From AP-15 sp963703665 (GTDB lineage Bacteria; Pseudomonadota; Alphaproteobacteria; ATCC43930; CGMCC-115725), in the NCBI GenBank assembly GCA_963703665.1, contig CAVPFB010000005.1:248001-312000 (forward strand): a stretch of DNA of 64,000 bases. The letters are read 5' to 3'. Positions within the stretch are counted from its first letter, which is position 1, and each line of letters begins with the position of its first letter. The position numbers and the translations under genes were made by a program. Of the stretch, positions 36,054 through 44,540 are shown one piece after another. A model generated the notes under the pieces. That model worked only from the letters and a program-made list of their open reading frames with translations, did no database searches and was not told the DNA's origin.

Positions 36054-37106
36054 GTGCCCCGGCGGATCCTCGTCATCGTCAACCCCGCGGCCGGCCGCAC
36101 CAGGCGCTCCGCCGGCCGGCTGCGGCGCGTCCTGGCCGAGCTCGACCGGCGGGGCTGCAGCCTGGTGATCCGCCGCACCTGCGGACCGGCTGACGCCGAG
36201 CGTCTGGCGCGCGAGGCGGAGCCCGCTTTCGATCTGATCGTCGCCGCCGGCGGGGACGGCACCGTCAACCAGGTGGCGAACGGGCTCGCCGGCTCGTCAC
36301 GGCCGATGGCGGTGCTGCCGCTCGGGACCGGCAACGTATTGGCCAACGTGATCGGCCTGCCGCGCACGCCGGAAGCGCTCGCTCGGGTGATCGCCGACGA
36401 TCCGCCGCTGCCGATCTGGCCCGCTCGCATCGGCAGCCGGTTGTTCGTGGCGATGGCCGGGGTCGGGTTTGACGCCGAAGTCGTGGCAGCGCTCAACCAG
36501 AACCTCAAGCGCCGGATCGGCAAGCTCGCCTTCGCCTGGGCGATCCTGCTGTGCCTGCGGCGATATCGCCGGGACGAGTTCATCGTAGAGGCCGAGGGCA
36601 GCATCCACCGGGCGGCTTCGGCGATCATCCTCAAGGGACACCTTTACGCCGGGCGGTTCGCGATCGCCCCCGCGGCGCGGATTGCCGACCCGCTGCTGCA
36701 CGTCGTGCTGTTCCGACGGGCGGGGCGGCTCGCGGCGCTGCGCTCTCTGGGAGCGATGGTCCTGGGTGTTCTGCACCGGCTGCCGGAGGTCTCGATCGTG
36801 ACCGCACGCAAGGTCTCGGTCGCCCCGGGTCGGCCCGCGCGATGCGGGCCGGGTCCGGACCAGCCCTTTCCGGTGGAGATCGACGGCGATATCGGCGGTC
36901 TGCTGCCGATCTCGATCGAGATCGCCGAGGCGCCGCTGCTTCTCGTCAGCCCTGCCGCGGTCCCGCGGCCCGCCGGTTTCATGGGAACCGACCCGCTGCC
37001 AGTCTTGTTTGACGCAATAGCCACATCCCACCGGGGCAGTTCAACTCAACCTCGGTTGGGCCGGCAACGGAGGAGAAGATGCTCTACTGGGCTCTGGTTT
37101 TTCTGA
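36054..37106 (+). CDS. Diacylglycerol kinase catalytic domain lipid kinase
   Basis: A YegS/DgkB-like lipid kinase of about 350 residues. PRRILVIVNPAAGR opens the catalytic domain, AAGGDGTVNQVANGLAGS is the nucleotide-binding GGDGT motif, and VLPLGTGNVLANVIGLPRTPE follows. FVAMAGVGFDAEVV and PVEIDGDIGG complete the fold. I chose the GTG at 36054 because the conserved strand begins there. The predicted stop at 37106 makes the gene run 28 nt into the DUF1328 gene, so the last 20 residues may be wrong. It directly follows asnB. Confidence 0.88.
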   Translation: MPRRILVIVNPAAGRTRRSAGRLRRVLAELDRRGCSLVIRRTCGPADAERLAREAEPAFDLIVAAGGDGTVNQVANGLAGSSRPMAVLPLGTGNVLANVIGLPRTPEALARVIADDPPLPIWPARIGSRLFVAMAGVGFDAEVVAALNQNLKRRIGKLAFAWAILLCLRRYRRDEFIVEAEGSIHRAASAIILKGHLYAGRFAIAPAARIADPLLHVVLFRRAGRLAALRSLGAMVLGVLHRLPEVSIVTARKVSVAPGRPARCGPGPDQPFPVEIDGDIGGLLPISIEIAEAPLLLVSPAAVPRPAGFMGTDPLPVLFDAIATSHRGSSTQPRLGRQRRRRCSTGLWFF

Positions 37107-37255
37107 TCGTCGCCATCATCGCCGGCTTTCTGGGCTTTGGCGGCGTCGCGTTCGCCGCCGCCGGCATCGCGAAGATCCTGTTCTTCATCTTTTTGGTGAT
37201 TTTCGTGGTGGCGCTGGTCACGGGCTTTGCCGGCCGCCGGCGCCCGCCGATCTGA
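37079..37255 (+). CDS. DUF1328 family small membrane protein
   Basis: A 58-residue protein almost entirely composed of two transmembrane helices. It opens MLYWALVFLIVAIIAGFLGF and ends FAGRRRPPI, matching DUF1328 (YtjA-like) in length and sequence. A strong GGAGGAGAAG-type ribosome site precedes the ATG at 37079. The physiological role of the family is unknown, although members are often stress-induced. Confidence 0.88.
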   Translation: MLYWALVFLIVAIIAGFLGFGGVAFAAAGIAKILFFIFLVIFVVALVTGFAGRRRPPI

Positions 37256-37279
37256 CCCGGTCGGGTCCGACCCGACAGC

Positions 37280-37751
37280 TCAATCGGTGGCGAGCACGCG
37301 CGCCAGGAGGCTCAGAGCCTCCTGGTGCCGCTCGTTTGGGATCTGAGCGAAGTTCCGCGCGAGCTCGAGGCACATCCGCTCGCGCGGGCTGACCGACCGA
37401 TCCTGGTCCTCGAGACCATCGAAGAAATAGCTGACCGGCACGCTGAGCACCTGCGCGATCTCGAACAGCCGGCCGGCAGAAACCCGGTTGATCGCGCGCT
37501 CGTATTTGTGCGCCTGCTGATAAGTCACGCCGATCAGATCGGCGAGCTGCTGCTGGGTCAGCCCGAGCATAATCCGCCGCTCGCGGATGCGCGCCCCCAC
37601 ATGACGGTCGATGTCCTGGGTTCGGCTCGTCGACCGGCGGGGGGAGGAGGCCGCTTCGCGCCGGGTCCCCCGGTTGGAAATCGACTGGGAGACCGGCCGC
37701 TCGGCGCGACCCTGGGTTGGTTGTCTGTTCCTGCTCGCTCATCTCGCTCAC
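37280..37751 (-). CDS. XRE family regulator, one frameshift
   Basis: A helix-turn-helix regulator of about 157 residues. The variable N-terminus (SEQEQTTNPGSR to VDEPNP) is joined after a one-base correction near 37613 to DIDRHVGARIRERRIMLGLT, then QQQLADLIGVTYQQAHKYER, NRVSAGRLFEIAQVL and VPVSYFFDGLED. The same architecture occurs at 33387-33904. The likely start is the ATG at 37751 or a second ATG three codons on. Typical of alphaproteobacterial XRE regulators with unknown ligand. Confidence 0.87.
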
Positions 37752-38014
37752 TCGATCCGGTCATAAGGGCCGAGCCCCCGAGGGGCACTCGCGTGCGGTT
37801 CTGCCGGGTCCTCGGACGGCGGCGCTCGATCCGGCGGCCATGCTCAACCGCATGGTGTCGGCGCATCGAAGCGTTGCCGTGTGGCAAATTTTAGGCAGCT
37901 TCATCCTACCGCAGCGCACCGCGCCATTCACATCTGCATTTCCCGCATGCGCTTCGCGTTGACACCCGCCCGTGCCGATGATACCGACGGCCATCCGTCC
38001 TGAACCAGAGATCG

Positions 38015-38815
38015 ATGCCACGCATCTCGATCGGTGAGTGCTCGCTCTACTACGAGCGGCAAGGCATGGGCTTCCCGGTCCTGTTCATCACGGGGCTCGG
38101 CGGGTTTGCGTCCTTTTGGGCCGACCAGGTCGCGGCTTTCGCCAAGCGATTCGAGGTCGTGACCTTCGACCATCGCGGCATCGGGCAGAGCGATCCGGCG
38201 CGGATGGGCTATACGGTCGAGCGGATGGCGGTCGATGCCATGGCCCTGCTCGACGCGCTCGAGATCCGCCGCGCCCACATCGTTGGCCATTCGACCGGCG
38301 GTGCGGTCGCCCAGGTGTTGGCGATCGAGCATCCGAATCGGCTCGCCAGCGTCGTCCTGTCGGCGACCTGGACCAAGGCCGACGCCTATTTCCGCCGGGT
38401 CTACGCCCTGCGCAAAGAGATCCTGCAGCGGCTCGGCCCCAGCATGTATCTGCAATCGGCGACCTTGCTGTGGTATCCGAGCTGGTGGATCGCCCGCAAC
38501 AACGAACACCTGCGCCACATCGAGGCGCAGCATCTGGCGAATTTCGCAGCGCCGGAAATCGTCTCCGCTCGCATCGACGCCATGCTGGCCTTCGATCGCA
38601 CCGGCGAATTGGCGCGGATCAAGACCCCGGCCCTGGTGGTCGGCGCCGAGGACGACATCGTCACCCCGGCCTATTTCTCCGAGGAGCTGGCCCGGCTGAT
38701 CCCGGGGGCGGAGATCAAGCTGTTTCCGCGCGGCGGGCATTTCCTGACCCATGTCCGCGCCCGCGAGTTCAACACGGCGGTGCTGCCGTTTTTGGTCTCG
38801 CATACGCCGAGCTGA
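38015..38815 (+). CDS. Alpha/beta hydrolase
   Basis: A 266-residue alpha/beta hydrolase resembling 3-oxoadipate enol-lactonases and RutD. The oxyanion region is FITGLGGFASFWADQ, then FDHRGIGQSDPA, the nucleophile elbow GHSTGGAVAQ (Ser near residue 93), a catalytic Asp in VVGAEDDIVTP and His in FPRGGHFLTH. The cap is short. The substrate is unknown. It stands alone and converges on the CobW gene. Confidence 0.9.
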   Translation: MPRISIGECSLYYERQGMGFPVLFITGLGGFASFWADQVAAFAKRFEVVTFDHRGIGQSDPARMGYTVERMAVDAMALLDALEIRRAHIVGHSTGGAVAQVLAIEHPNRLASVVLSATWTKADAYFRRVYALRKEILQRLGPSMYLQSATLLWYPSWWIARNNEHLRHIEAQHLANFAAPEIVSARIDAMLAFDRTGELARIKTPALVVGAEDDIVTPAYFSEELARLIPGAEIKLFPRGGHFLTHVRAREFNTAVLPFLVSHTPS

Positions 38816-38848
38816 GCCGGGCGGGGTTCGAGACCGGTCGGGCCGTGT

Positions 38849-39895
38849 TCATCGGTGCGAGACGACCGCGACGATCCGGCCGACCGCCGCGAACAGCTGT
38901 GCGACCGGCTCGCGCGGCAAGCCCCGGGTGATAAAAACCAGGCGCGATCGCCGATCCTCGTCCGGCCAATCCTCGAGCTCGACCGGCGGATGGGAGACGT
39001 GCTGCACCGCATGGACGACGACCGGTCCGCGACATTCCGCGATCGCGACAATCCCTTTGACGCGCAACAGATCGGGGCCGCGCAGCGCGGTCAGCACCGC
39101 CATCGCCTGCTCGAACGAGGCCCAAGCGAGCGGCGCGTCGAAGATCAGCGAAAAGCTCTCCAGGCCGTGCGTGTGCGCGGCCCCGCCGAGATCGAAACGG
39201 CGCCGCGGCGCCGCCGGCTCGTCGAGCAGGAACGCGGGCGCTATCGCACCGCTCGCCGCGATTTCGATCGGGGCAGCGGTCAGCGCCGCGATGCGCTCGG
39301 AGAGGCGCCGGGTCGCCTCGGCGTCGGCGAGATCGCTCTTCGTCAGGACGATGCGATCGGCGAGCGCCACCTGCTTTCCGGCTTCGGGCATCTGGTCGAG
39401 ATTGCGCTCGCCGGCAACGGCATCGACCACCGTGACCAGCGCCTGAAGATGGAACTCGCGGCCCAGCGCCTTGTCGGTGGCGAAAGTTTGCAGCACCGGT
39501 CCAGGATCGGCGAGGCCCGACGTTTCGATGATCACCCGCTCGAAGCTCGGCACCGCCGCGCGGGCGCGGTCGGCGAACAAGCTGCGCAGGGTTTCCTGGA
39601 GATCGGTGCGCACATTGCAGCACACGCAGCCGTTGCCGAGCAGCACGGTCACATCGCTGCTCGATCGCAGCAAGGCCTGGTCGATCCCGACCTCGCCGAA
39701 CTCGTTGACCACGATCGCCGTGTTGGCGCCCTCGGGTCGGGCTAAGAGCGCGCGGATCAACGTGGTCTTGCCCGAGCCGAGAAAGCCGGTCACCGCGATG
39801 ACCGGCAGCCGCGGCCCGCGCGCGCGGCGCTGGCGTCGTCCGAACAACGGCGCGTCCTTGCCGGCGAACAGGTTTTCAGCAGCGCCGGCGCTCAT
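38849..39895 (-). CDS. CobW/COG0523 family GTP-binding metallochaperone
   Basis: A 348-residue G3E GTPase. Walker A is GFLGSGKTTLIRALL, followed by VVNEFGEVGIDQALL. GNGCVCCNVRTDLQET contains the CxCC metal-binding motif that hands Zn or Co to client proteins. ETSGLADPGPVLQTF and LTKSDL follow, and the CobW C-terminal domain occupies the last 100 residues with two HxH-like spots. The start is the ATG at 39895 (MSAGAAENLF). No target gene is adjacent. Confidence 0.9.
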   Translation of the reverse strand: MSAGAAENLFAGKDAPLFGRRQRRARGPRLPVIAVTGFLGSGKTTLIRALLARPEGANTAIVVNEFGEVGIDQALLRSSSDVTVLLGNGCVCCNVRTDLQETLRSLFADRARAAVPSFERVIIETSGLADPGPVLQTFATDKALGREFHLQALVTVVDAVAGERNLDQMPEAGKQVALADRIVLTKSDLADAEATRRLSERIAALTAAPIEIAASGAIAPAFLLDEPAAPRRRFDLGGAAHTHGLESFSLIFDAPLAWASFEQAMAVLTALRGPDLLRVKGIVAIAECRGPVVVHAVQHVSHPPVELEDWPDEDRRSRLVFITRGLPREPVAQLFAAVGRIVAVVSHR

Positions 39896-39983
39896 TCGAC
39901 CGGGCCGCCCGGGCGATTCCCGATGCACTTACGGAAGAGGCAGGGGATTCGGTCAGATCCACGCATCGCAATCGGCAGCACGG

Positions 39984-40187
39984 TCACCGCCTTCGTGCCC
40001 TGTATTCCGCACGCCGCGCGGTTCGATAAGCAGAATTTTTGACTTCTTTTTCGGCATAGGGCTTGTGCTTCAGGGCAGCCAGCTCGGAAAGTAAATCGGG
40101 CGTAACATTGGCCCGACGACCTTGGCCGAAATCTTTCCACCAGCTCGCCAGGGTCTGCCGCGCGCGGAAAGCGCGAAGAAGGATCAC
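39984..40187 (-). CDS. Possible 67-residue hypothetical protein
   Basis: A short frame that starts with GTG overlapping the stop of the DUF4242 gene (GTGA), an arrangement typical of translational coupling. The product is basic (ending YRTARRAEYRARRR) with LASWWKDFGQGRRANVTPDL inside. No family is recognised, and the only support is the overlap and a local composition slightly poorer in GC. It may be a chance frame. Confidence 0.35.
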   Translation of the reverse strand: MILLRAFRARQTLASWWKDFGQGRRANVTPDLLSELAALKHKPYAEKEVKNSAYRTARRAEYRARRR

Positions 40188-40462
40188 GCCTCCGTCGCGG
40201 TGGTCGGGTCGATCATGCGGCGGATTTCGGTCACCCTGTTGGCCGGGAAGCCGCTGAGGCGCGCGTGCTCATGGATGATCGCTTCGTCGCGGGCGAGATA
40301 GACGCAGAAGGTCTTGTCGCCGGCGACGTAGCTCTCGACCCATTGGATGTCGGGGCCGAGCTCCTTCAAGGTCGCGTTCGATTTCTGCGCGGCCTCGCGC
40401 AGGGCCTGCCGCTCGGCGCTGCCGATCGCCGGCAATTCGCGCTCGATGATGTATTTGCGCAT
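40184..40462 (-). CDS. DUF4242 domain protein
   Basis: A 92-residue protein that fills the DUF4242 domain: MRKYIIERELPAIGSAERQALREAAQKSN, QWVESYVAGDKTFCVYLARDEA and IHEHARLSGFPANRVTEIRRM. The ferredoxin-like fold is related to nickel- or metal-binding proteins; the reaction is unknown. It lies 74 bp downstream of the cupin gene on the same strand, probably in one operon. Confidence 0.9.
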   Translation of the reverse strand: MRKYIIERELPAIGSAERQALREAAQKSNATLKELGPDIQWVESYVAGDKTFCVYLARDEAIIHEHARLSGFPANRVTEIRRMIDPTTATEA

Positions 40463-40536
40463 GATCCTCCTCCCTGTTGCTGCCCGTGGGTTCTGCCGCC
40501 CGCGGCGCCGGCCGGTCGGGCCGGCCGGCCTAAATC

Positions 40537-41043
40537 CTAGGCCACCCGCTCGTAGGGGAAGCGCTGCACCTTTTCCATGTTCTTGCCTTCGATGCGGATC
40601 AGCCGGGTCGGGCCGTTGCGCCGCGGCGAATGCAGATCGCCTTCGTTATAGAGATAGGCCATGCCGGGCGTCAGCGTGTAGTCCTTGACCGGGCGTGCCT
40701 GGCCGGGCCGTCCCTCGCCGGGGCGGGCGACCGGGGTATAATCGGTCATGACAGTTTCGCCGCGCGCCTGGCCATAGATCGCCCATGACGGGCCGTGATC
40801 GTGCGGCTTGCTGGTATTGGCGCCGCCGTGGTGGACGTGGCCGAGAATGCAGAAGCCGAGCTCGGGATCTTCGTACAAGACCTTGCGCTCGGGCACCTCG
40901 TCACCGAGATGCGCGGCAACGAATTCCTCGTCCTGCAACACCTCGCGGACCAGCGCGCACACCTGTTTGCGTCCCTCGACACCAGGATCATGCTTTAGGA
41001 TCCGGTGGCATTCGGCCGAAAACTGTTCGAGGCTGTGTCCCAT
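40537..41043 (-). CDS. Cupin-fold protein, cysteine-dioxygenase-like
   Basis: A 168-residue protein with cupin motif 1 KPHDHGPSWAIYGQARGET (His-His plus Glu/Gln-like ligands) and motif 2 YNEGDLHSPRRNG. Long N-terminal helices (SLEQFSAECHRIL) resemble those of thiol dioxygenases, so an iron enzyme acting on a small thiol or organic acid is possible. The ATG at 41043 follows GGAGGAG; an upstream ATG is less likely. It is first in a probable operon with the DUF4242 gene. Confidence 0.82.
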   Translation of the reverse strand: MGHSLEQFSAECHRILKHDPGVEGRKQVCALVREVLQDEEFVAAHLGDEVPERKVLYEDPELGFCILGHVHHGGANTSKPHDHGPSWAIYGQARGETVMTDYTPVARPGEGRPGQARPVKDYTLTPGMAYLYNEGDLHSPRRNGPTRLIRIEGKNMEKVQRFPYERVA

Positions 41044-41261
41044 TTTGATGATCTCCTCCGTCTCGCGCAAAGGGCGACAGCGATCCTGCCGGACCAGGTA
41101 ACAACCAAATCACGAATTTACCCGCGTTGCCAGCTTGTAATGCTGGCGCCGGCCCTGCCTCGCAAATCTCGGCGCATGTCGAGACCGGCATTTCCACACA
41201 TCAGCAGCGAACAATCAGACAGTAGTACAGCCGCTCCGTCGCACCCGGCCTAAACGGGCGT

Positions 41262-42180
41262 TTACTCCATCGGCAGGCCCGGATGAACCGCACGGCTGTC
41301 GAGCGGGGTGAATTGCGGCGCCAAGGCCGGGATCGCCACCTCGGCCAGGGTTTCGGGCGTCCAGCCGCCCTGGCGGTGGACCATGCGCACCGGCCGCATA
41401 TGGCCATAGAGCGACAATTCGCCGGCGCGCTGATGAAACACCTGGCCGTTGACCTGGGCGGCCTGCTCGGAGGCGAGAAAGACGCAGAGCGGGTGCGATC
41501 GCATCGGCCCGGCTGCGGCGCAGCCGCTCCTCGCGCATTGCCGCCGCCGCCGGATCTTTCGGCGTCGGCACCGAGCGGGTCATCCGCGTGTCGGCCGACG
41601 GGCAGATCACGTTGACAGTGATCCCGCGCGAGGCGTTTTCCAGCGCGACGATGCGCGCCAGCGCGACGATGCCGAACTTGGCCGCGCCGTAATTGCATTG
41701 CCCGACATTCCCGAGCAGGCCCGAGGTCGACGACACCATGATGATCCGCCCGTAATTCTGTTCGCGGAACAGGTTGATCGCCGCCCGGTTGATGTTGAAA
41801 TGACCGGTCAGGTGCACGTCGATGACCACCTGCCAGTCCTCCGGGAACATGTTGTGGAACATCTTGTCGCGCAGGATGCCGGCGGCGTCGAACACGATGT
41901 GCAACGCGCCGAACGTGTCGCGCGCTTGACTGACCATCGCGAGGCAATCGTCGAACTTGGCGACCGAGCCGTAATTGGCGGTTGCTTCGCCGCCCGCCGC
42001 CTTGATCTGATTGACGATCTCCTGCGCCGGCCGCTGGTCGGACCCCTCGCCGCTGCCGGTGGTGCCGGGATCGTTGACCACGACCTTGGCGCCGTGCGCG
42101 GCCATCAGCTTGGCGACCTCGGCCCCGACCCCGCGCCCGGCGCCCGCGCAGATCGCGACCCGTCCCTCGAGCATGCCCAT
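41262..42180 (-). CDS. SDR family oxidoreductase, one frameshift
   Basis: A short-chain dehydrogenase/reductase of about 305 residues. The NAD(P) site is GRVAICAGAGRGVGAEVAKL and the active site Ser...Tyr-x-x-x-Lys is in SSTSGLLGNVGQCNYGAAKF, followed by NVICPSADTRMT. After SRADAIAP an extra base near 41497 changes frame, and the tail LCVFLASEQAAQVNGQVFH continues in the next frame to 41262. The ATG at 42180 follows GGAGGGGCC. The long C-terminal extension (from EQAA to PME) resembles hydroxyacyl-CoA-type SDRs. Divergent from the cupin gene. Confidence 0.88.
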
Positions 42181-42293
42181 GGTCTCGGCCCCTCCGGTTA
42201 TTATTTCGTCGCGCGGGTTGTCGGGGCCTCTTTCGGTTTTGTCAATCCGCCCGTCCGTGCTGTGGACGGCCAGGCGCAATGGAGGAGACGGAG

Positions 42294-42683
42294 ATGCAAT
42301 TCGAGACCAAGCAGATCGCCGCCATGCCCGATACGATCGCCCCCGACGGCTCAGAGGTGCGCGTGCTGTGCGGCCTGTCCCGCGGCGGCCTCGCGGTCTT
42401 CTCGCTGCCGCCCGACGCCGTGTCGAAGGCGGTCGCTCACCATACCGTCGAAGAAGTCTGGTACGTCGTCTCGGGGTATGGGCGGATGTGGCGCAAACTC
42501 GGCCGACAGCAGCAGATCGTCGAGCTGCGCCGGGGTGTGTCGCTCAGCATCCCGGTCGGCGCGCATTTCCAATTCCGCTGCGACGGCCCCGAGCCCCTGA
42601 GCGTGCTCGGCGCCACGATGCCGCCCTGGCCGGGCGCCGAGGAGGCCTATCTGGTCGACGGCGTTTGGCAAGCGACGTCCTGA
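42294..42683 (+). CDS. Cupin domain protein
   Basis: A 129-residue single-domain cupin. VAHHTVEEVWYVVSGYGRMW is motif 1 (His-Thr-x-Glu-Glu), and SIPVGAHFQFRCDGP is motif 2. The fold fits a metal-dependent isomerase, dioxygenase or sensor; no specific reaction can be read. The ATG at 42294 is preceded by GGAGGAGACGGAG. It is transcribed divergently from the SDR gene. Confidence 0.87.
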   Translation: MQFETKQIAAMPDTIAPDGSEVRVLCGLSRGGLAVFSLPPDAVSKAVAHHTVEEVWYVVSGYGRMWRKLGRQQQIVELRRGVSLSIPVGAHFQFRCDGPEPLSVLGATMPPWPGAEEAYLVDGVWQATS

Positions 42684-42754
42684 TCGCGGCTTAGCGGCTC
42701 CATCGCGGCACAGTCCAAAGGGTCGGCAAAAGAGTACCGGTGTGTGATGCGGGT

Positions 42755-42767
42755 CACAACGGTTGTG
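42755..42767. promoter_or_regulatory. 13-bp palindrome, possible operator
   Basis: CACAAC-G-GTTGTG is a perfect dyad in the 185-bp space before the small gene at 42869. Its symmetry suits a dimeric regulator, but no matching protein is identified and no clear -35/-10 pair was found around it. Confidence 0.35.
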
Positions 42768-42868
42768 CACATCCCCTTATACGATCTCGGGACGTCGGAG
42801 CACCCGGAGGTCGGTCGCGCCGACCTCCGATCCCAAAGGCCTCGACGAAAGCTGAAAGAGGTTCTCAC

Positions 42869-43150
42869 ATGTCAAGCATCGTCAATGGCGGCGAAGGAAT
42901 TACGATTTCTGGGCTCGACAACAACGGGAATCCGAATACGCAGGGGTTCACCATAACCTGGCCAAACGCGGGATGGCCGGGAATTACCATCATCCAGCCG
43001 CAACCGACATCGCCTCCCGGTGTGACCCTGGACTACGACGAGAATGCGGTGAACTTCAATGAAGGAACCGAGACGTATGGCGTCAACTTCTCGGTTACCA
43101 ACAGCACACCGTTTGTCGTTGTGTTCAACGTCCAATATTCCTCGATTTGA
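42869..43150 (+). CDS. Small beta-rich protein of unknown function
   Basis: A 93-residue protein with no recognised family. The sequence is almost free of basic residues and rich in Gly, Asn, Thr and Val, with alternating hydrophobic patterns (ITISGLDNNG, FTITWPNAGW, VNFSVTNSTPFVVVFNVQY) that suggest a beta sandwich. No signal peptide is seen. The ATG at 42869 has GAAAGAGG upstream. It is followed at 21 bp by another small gene and then a strong terminator, forming a compact two-gene transcript. Confidence 0.7.
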   Translation: MSSIVNGGEGITISGLDNNGNPNTQGFTITWPNAGWPGITIIQPQPTSPPGVTLDYDENAVNFNEGTETYGVNFSVTNSTPFVVVFNVQYSSI

Positions 43151-43171
43151 CACGCCTGAAGGAGCTCCAAC

Positions 43172-43402
43172 ATGCGCGTAAGTGTCGTGAGCGACAGTCA
43201 CGGGAAGATCCTGTCGCTGTTCGGCGTATCGCACCCCGGCGGCCGGGCCGGCGCAACGCTAACTCATGTTCCGAAGGCCGGCGAGCTCGTGCACGTTCTC
43301 GAAGTGCCTACCGGGTTCGAGAAGCGCCCGCTCGCCGAGTTGCATACCGAACTCCAGGTGACGACCCACGGGGGAGAGGCGGCACTGGTCCGCAGAGCGT
43401 AG
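43172..43402 (+). CDS. Small protein of unknown function
   Basis: A 76-residue protein with no family I recognise: it opens VSVVSDSHGKILSLFGVSHP and ends QVTTHGGEAALVRRA. A good AAGGAG ribosome site lies 8 bp before the ATG at 43172. It is the second gene of a unit with 42869-43150 and is followed directly by a Rho-independent terminator, so both are likely expressed together. Confidence 0.7.
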   Translation: MRVSVVSDSHGKILSLFGVSHPGGRAGATLTHVPKAGELVHVLEVPTGFEKRPLAELHTELQVTTHGGEAALVRRA

Positions 43403-43429
43403 GGCCGGTTGCCGGCTTGCGGTGAACCC

Positions 43430-43469
43430 GAAGCCCCGCCAGGGCAACCGAGCGGGGCTTCTTCTTTTT
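43430..43469 (+). terminator. Rho-independent terminator
   Basis: GAAGCCCCGC (43430-43439) pairs perfectly with GCGGGGCTTC (43452-43461) around a 12-base loop and is followed by TTCTTTTT. It ends the two-gene unit 42869-43402 and is the clearest intrinsic terminator in the window. Confidence 0.93.
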
Positions 43470-43650
43470 GAAGGTCGCGAAACGGCCCGGCGCGGCGAAA
43501 TTCGACCGACCGCAGCGGAGTTCCGTTCCCCTCGATTCGACGCAACCACGGGCCTGCTGTCCGCGTTCAATTCCCGGGACCGGGCCGGTTCTGCAACGTG
43601 ATGGCGATGGCCGGGCCGGCCGGTTCGTTGCGTTTTGAGCGCCGGATGCG

Positions 43651-44358
43651 ATGCCGCAACACCTCGAATGGTCCGAGATCGCCCTGCGCCTGGCGATTGC
43701 CGCGGCCGCCAGTGCGCTGATCGGCTATGATCGCGGCGAGCGTGGCCGGGCGGCCGGGCTGCGCACCACGATGCTGGTTTGCCTCGCCGCCACGATAGCG
43801 ATGATCCAGGTGAATTTGCTGCTGCCGATGCGCGGCAAGTCCCTCGATTCCTATGTGACCCTCGATCTGATGAGGCTTCCGCTCGGCATCCTGTCGGGGA
43901 TCGGGTTCATCGGCGCCGGCGCCATCGTGCGGCGCGGGGACCTGGTCGAAGGGGTCACGACAGCGGCGACGATGTGGTATGTCACGGTGATGGGACTGTG
44001 CTTTGGCGGCGGTCAAATCGCCCTTGGTCTCGCGGCCTTGGCGCTGGCCGTGTTCATTTTATGGTTCCTGAAATGGGCGGAACGCCGCATCGGCAGGGAA
44101 CGCCGGGCGACCTTGACGGTGGCCTTCGATACCGACAGTGCGCTCGACCGGGATACGGTCGCGGCACTTTCCGCCGAAGGATTTACGGTCGCCGCTCAAT
44201 CGGTCGCGTTCAGCGCGGGCGGCCGGCGCTGCGAGATCCGCTATGAGGTTCGCTGGCATCAGGCGGGCGAGCGTTCGCCGGTCCCCGATTTTACCGATCG
44301 GCTCGCCCGACGCGCCGGCGTTCTCGAATTGCAGTGGCAGCCGATCAGAACCGGCTGA
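43651..44358 (+). CDS. MgtC/SapB family membrane protein
   Basis: A 235-residue protein. The N-terminal membrane domain has the family signature ALIGYDRGERGRAAGLRTTML, then LGILSGIGFIGAGAIVRRGDLVEGVTTAATMW, over four to five helices (residues 10-150). The C-terminal part is a soluble ACT-like domain. MgtC proteins modulate magnesium homeostasis and ATP synthase; the precise role here is unknown. The ATG at 43651 was chosen because the first helix begins soon after. Confidence 0.9.
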   Translation: MPQHLEWSEIALRLAIAAAASALIGYDRGERGRAAGLRTTMLVCLAATIAMIQVNLLLPMRGKSLDSYVTLDLMRLPLGILSGIGFIGAGAIVRRGDLVEGVTTAATMWYVTVMGLCFGGGQIALGLAALALAVFILWFLKWAERRIGRERRATLTVAFDTDSALDRDTVAALSAEGFTVAAQSVAFSAGGRRCEIRYEVRWHQAGERSPVPDFTDRLARRAGVLELQWQPIRTG

Positions 44359-44390
44359 GGGGGCCGCTGCCACGGCCTGAACGGAGGGGA

Positions 44391-44537
44391 TCAGCCGACC
44401 AGGAACGACACCGGGATCATCACCGCCGCGGCTTTCAGCGGCCAGACCCAGCCTTCGGCGTAAACCAGCCCGACGAGCGCCATCGCGCACGCGATCAGCA
44501 CGGCCTGGCGCGGTGGAACTTCAATCCGGTAGCGCAT
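44391..44537 (-). CDS. Possible 48-residue membrane protein
   Basis: A short frame starting ATG at 44537 with AAGGTG about 8 bp upstream. The product MRYRIEVPPRQAVLIACAMA opens it, followed by LVGLVYAEGWVWPL and a second hydrophobic stretch AVMIPVSFLVG. Two short helices with a basic start fit a small inner-membrane protein. No family is recognised. Confidence 0.5.
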   Translation of the reverse strand: MRYRIEVPPRQAVLIACAMALVGLVYAEGWVWPLKAAAVMIPVSFLVG

Positions 44538-44540
44538 GGC

